A DNA stretch of 16,016 bases. Origin: CAZUEG01 sp043798775. Lineage in GTDB: Bacteria; Patescibacteriota; Minisyncoccia; Minisyncoccales; GWA2-46-15. The position numbers and the translations under genes are program-made. The stretch is taken from NCBI GenBank assembly GCA_043798775.1, contig JAZDOL010000046.1, positions 1 through 16,016 on the forward strand, given 5' to 3'. Below, one piece after another: positions 14,353-16,016 of the stretch (positions are counted from its first letter, which is position 1; the number at the start of each line of letters is the position of its first letter). The notes beneath the pieces are model-generated. The model saw only the letters and a program-made list of their open reading frames with translations, was not told the DNA's origin and did not search any database.

Positions 14353-15240
14353 ATGTATATGGGAGCAAAAAGCAATATAAAAGTTAAAATTGGAGATAGG
14401 TGGGTAGGGGACGACGATCTTACATTTATAGTGGCCGAGGTTGGGATTAACCATAACGGAGATATCGAAATTGCGAAAAAGCTTATTGGTGTGGCAGTTT
14501 CTTGCGGTTGCGATGCTGTTAAGTTCCAGAAAAGAACTGTCGAGTTGGTTTATACGAAAGAAGACCTGGATAGGCCAAGAGAAAGTCCTTTCGGAACGAC
14601 GAACGGTGATTTAAAAAGAGGTCTTGAATTTGACGAAAAAAAATACGAAGAGATAAATAGATATTGCAAAGAAAAAAGAATTATGTGGTTTGCCTCTCCG
14701 TGGGATATTAAAAGTGTTAATTTTTTGGAAAAGTTTGATATGCCTTGTTATAAAATAGCTTCTGCGTGTTTGACTGACGATGAGTTGTTAATACATATAA
14801 AATCAAAAGGCAAACCGATTATTTTATCTACCGGCATGAGCAGTATTGAGCAAATTAGACATGCTGTGGAAATTCTTGGTCAGAATGATTTAGTTCTTCT
14901 CCATTGCACTTCAGCTTATCCCTCAAAATTAGAAGAATTGAATTTAAAAGTTATTCCTTGGCTGAAAGAAAACTTTAACTGTCCTATTGGATATAGCGGG
15001 CATGAGACCGGAATCGTTGAGCCGGTAGTTGCTACGGTTCTTGGCGCTTGTGTTATTGAAAAGCATATTACATTAGATAGAGCGATGTGGGGAAGCGATC
15101 AATCGGCTAGTTTGGAGCCGAACGACCTTAATAGACTAGTTGGGGATGTTAGATCAGTACCTCTGTGGTTGGGAGATGGCAAAAAAAGAGTTTTTGAAAG
15201 TGAAATGCCAATATTGCAAAAATTGAGAAGAATTAAATAA
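14353..15240 (+). CDS. neuB: NeuB-type nonulosonic acid synthase lacking the SAF domain
   Basis: This is predicted to condense phosphoenolpyruvate with an N-acyl hexosamine to give a nonulosonic acid. The TIM-barrel motifs are complete: AEVGINHNGD (28-37), VKFQKR (56-61), STGMSS (159-164), HCTSAYP (184-190), GYSGHE (213-218), EKHITLDR (236-243) and SLEP (253-256). The protein ends at about 295 residues, just after MPILQKLRRIK. NeuB, PseI and LegI are normally about 335-350 residues and end in a SAF (antifreeze-like) domain that contributes to the partner's active site. No SAF frame follows in any phase. The WGSDQSASLEP segment differs from the more usual GPDH form and may mark a subfamily. 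The frame begins with GTG at 14350, then ATG at 14353, which I prefer. It starts 17 bp after the aminotransferase stop codon. Confidence 0.88.
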   Translation: MYMGAKSNIKVKIGDRWVGDDDLTFIVAEVGINHNGDIEIAKKLIGVAVSCGCDAVKFQKRTVELVYTKEDLDRPRESPFGTTNGDLKRGLEFDEKKYEEINRYCKEKRIMWFASPWDIKSVNFLEKFDMPCYKIASACLTDDELLIHIKSKGKPIILSTGMSSIEQIRHAVEILGQNDLVLLHCTSAYPSKLEELNLKVIPWLKENFNCPIGYSGHETGIVEPVVATVLGACVIEKHITLDRAMWGSDQSASLEPNDLNRLVGDVRSVPLWLGDGKKRVFESEMPILQKLRRIK

Positions 15241-15428
15241 TGGAAAATAATTACAGTTTCGATGTAATTCTTGAGAGGTAAATTGAAAGCTTGGCGGAAA
15301 GTTAAAAGACAAAGCTGATGTTTTGTTAAATATTTCGTCGGATAATATACGCCGAGAATCCAAGAAGCCTATATACCGGTAATTCACATTATCCGCAGAA
15401 TAGTGGAGAACGAGGTTTGTAAAAAAAG
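15240..15428 (+). pseudogene. Possible decayed short coding sequence between neuB and the radical SAM gene
   Basis: The 190-bp spacer contains protein-like stretches in three frames. An ATG overlapping the neuB stop by one base gives MENNYSFDVILER, then a TAA (15279-15281), and continues in the same frame as IESLAE. Restoring one A near 15300 continues into KLKDKADVLLNISSDNIRRE up to a stop near 15380. Another shift gives VIHIIRRIVENEVCKKRLYE into the next gene. This fits a small gene broken by a nonsense change and two frameshifts. Chance in A/T-rich DNA and assembly errors are alternatives. I do not recognise the product. Confidence 0.3.
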
Positions 15429-15433
15429 ATTAT

Positions 15434-16016
15434 ATGAAAAAAGAGAAACAATTTAACGGATTAAGCGTGGTGAATGTTGAGCTAACCAGCAGATGTAATA
15501 AAAATTGCTGGATGTGTGGCAGAAGAAAGATTGACAGAGAATATCCAGAAATTTCGTTAAAATATGGCGATATGGACTTTGCATTGGTTAAAAAAATAGC
15601 AGAACAGTTGCCGGATGGAATAATAGTCCAGTTGCATAATAACGGAGAATCTTTATTGTACCCCAGGTTTGGCGAAGCGGCAGAACTATTCCATCGGCAA
15701 GTGAGATGTCTTGACACGAATGGAAAACTGGTTGTTGAAAAAGCCAACGAGATAATTGATAATCTCGAAACTTTAACAATCTCTGTAATCGAAAATGATC
15801 CGGAGGCAGACGAGCAGTATGAATTAATCAGAAAATTTCTTAAGATTAAAGGGAAAAGAAAACCATCTATGGTTTATAGATGTTTGGGAAACGTAGGTAT
15901 GGGCCGATATAAAAAGCTAGACGGAATGGTAATTACGCGAGTTTTACATAATCCCCTCGGTAGCTTTAACTACCAAAGAAAACCGACAATTCCAGAGATC
16001 GGAATATGTTTAGATA
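15434..16016 (+). CDS. Radical SAM protein, probably with a C-terminal SPASM-type domain (3' end outside window)
   Basis: The open frame from ATG 15434 runs off the window (194 codons seen). It has the radical SAM 4Fe-4S motif CxxxCxxC at residues 21-28 (TSRCNKNCWMCGRRK). HNNGESLLYP follows, a variant of the SAM-binding GGEP motif. A further cysteine appears in PEIGICLD just before the edge, where a SPASM auxiliary-cluster domain would begin. Such enzymes perform radical chemistry on peptides or sugars. Placement after neuB suggests a sugar or surface-polymer modification, but the substrate is unknown and it might belong to the next operon. The start has no clear Shine-Dalgarno and lies 193 bp after neuB. 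Confidence 0.85.
   Translation, partial: MKKEKQFNGLSVVNVELTSRCNKNCWMCGRRKIDREYPEISLKYGDMDFALVKKIAEQLPDGIIVQLHNNGESLLYPRFGEAAELFHRQVRCLDTNGKLVVEKANEIIDNLETLTISVIENDPEADEQYELIRKFLKIKGKRKPSMVYRCLGNVGMGRYKKLDGMVITRVLHNPLGSFNYQRKPTIPEIGICLD

Noticed and set aside
15154..15387. Minus-strand 77-codon frame across the end of neuB
   Set aside because: It is largely antisense to the conserved end of neuB and has aromatic/Ser-rich composition typical of a shadow frame.
1..16016. tRNA or rRNA genes
   Set aside because: I saw no cloverleaf with a GGTTCRA T-arm and no rRNA-like conserved segments on either strand.

Overview
The window looks like part of a Candidate Phyla Radiation (Patescibacteria) chromosome. 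The evidence is the gene set: an ECF-type sigma factor paired with a DUF5667-like membrane protein, a very large secreted S-layer-like protein with an N-terminal peptidoglycan-binding-like domain, and two Wzy/WaaL-family membrane proteins with C-terminal TPRs. Shine-Dalgarno sequences are weak or absent. All genes read in the standard code, with no in-frame TGA, so the code-25 lineages (Gracilibacteria, Absconditabacteria) are unlikely. I cannot assign a class.

Layout. (1) 1-230: probable right end of an insertion sequence (tail of a transposase-like frame plus short direct repeats), then the promoter region of the first gene. (2) 231-2596: a regulatory block made of a helical-bundle/winged-helix protein, a dense array of GGACA motifs, an ECF-like sigma factor and a single-pass DUF5667-like protein that is a plausible anti-sigma partner. 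(3) 2854-6321: the S-layer-like protein, closed by a strong intrinsic terminator. (4) 6322-11729: two tandem, paralogous, minus-strand O-antigen ligase/polymerase-TPR genes in repeat-rich spacers. (5) 11816-16016: a plus-strand, more A/T-rich nonulosonic (sialic-type) acid cassette. It holds a compact UDP-sugar-dehydrogenase-like protein, a CMP-sugar cytidylyltransferase, a class IV aminotransferase, a NeuB-type synthase without its SAF domain, a possibly decayed short reading frame, and a radical SAM protein cut by the window end.

A working model (inference): the sigma/anti-sigma pair controls envelope genes, possibly including the S-layer protein. The nonulosonic acid cassette makes an activated sugar, and the Wzy/WaaL-TPR proteins polymerise the glycan or transfer it to lipid or to the surface protein.

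The most unusual non-coding signal is a 139-bp repeat present three times (1630-1768, 6451-6589, and 9277-9415 on the minus strand). All copies have the same length, fold into the same multi-stem structure with compensatory base changes, and lie 3' of a gene in that gene's own orientation. The second is the GGACA array at 980-1460, which starts in the sigma-factor promoter region and continues into the coding sequence.
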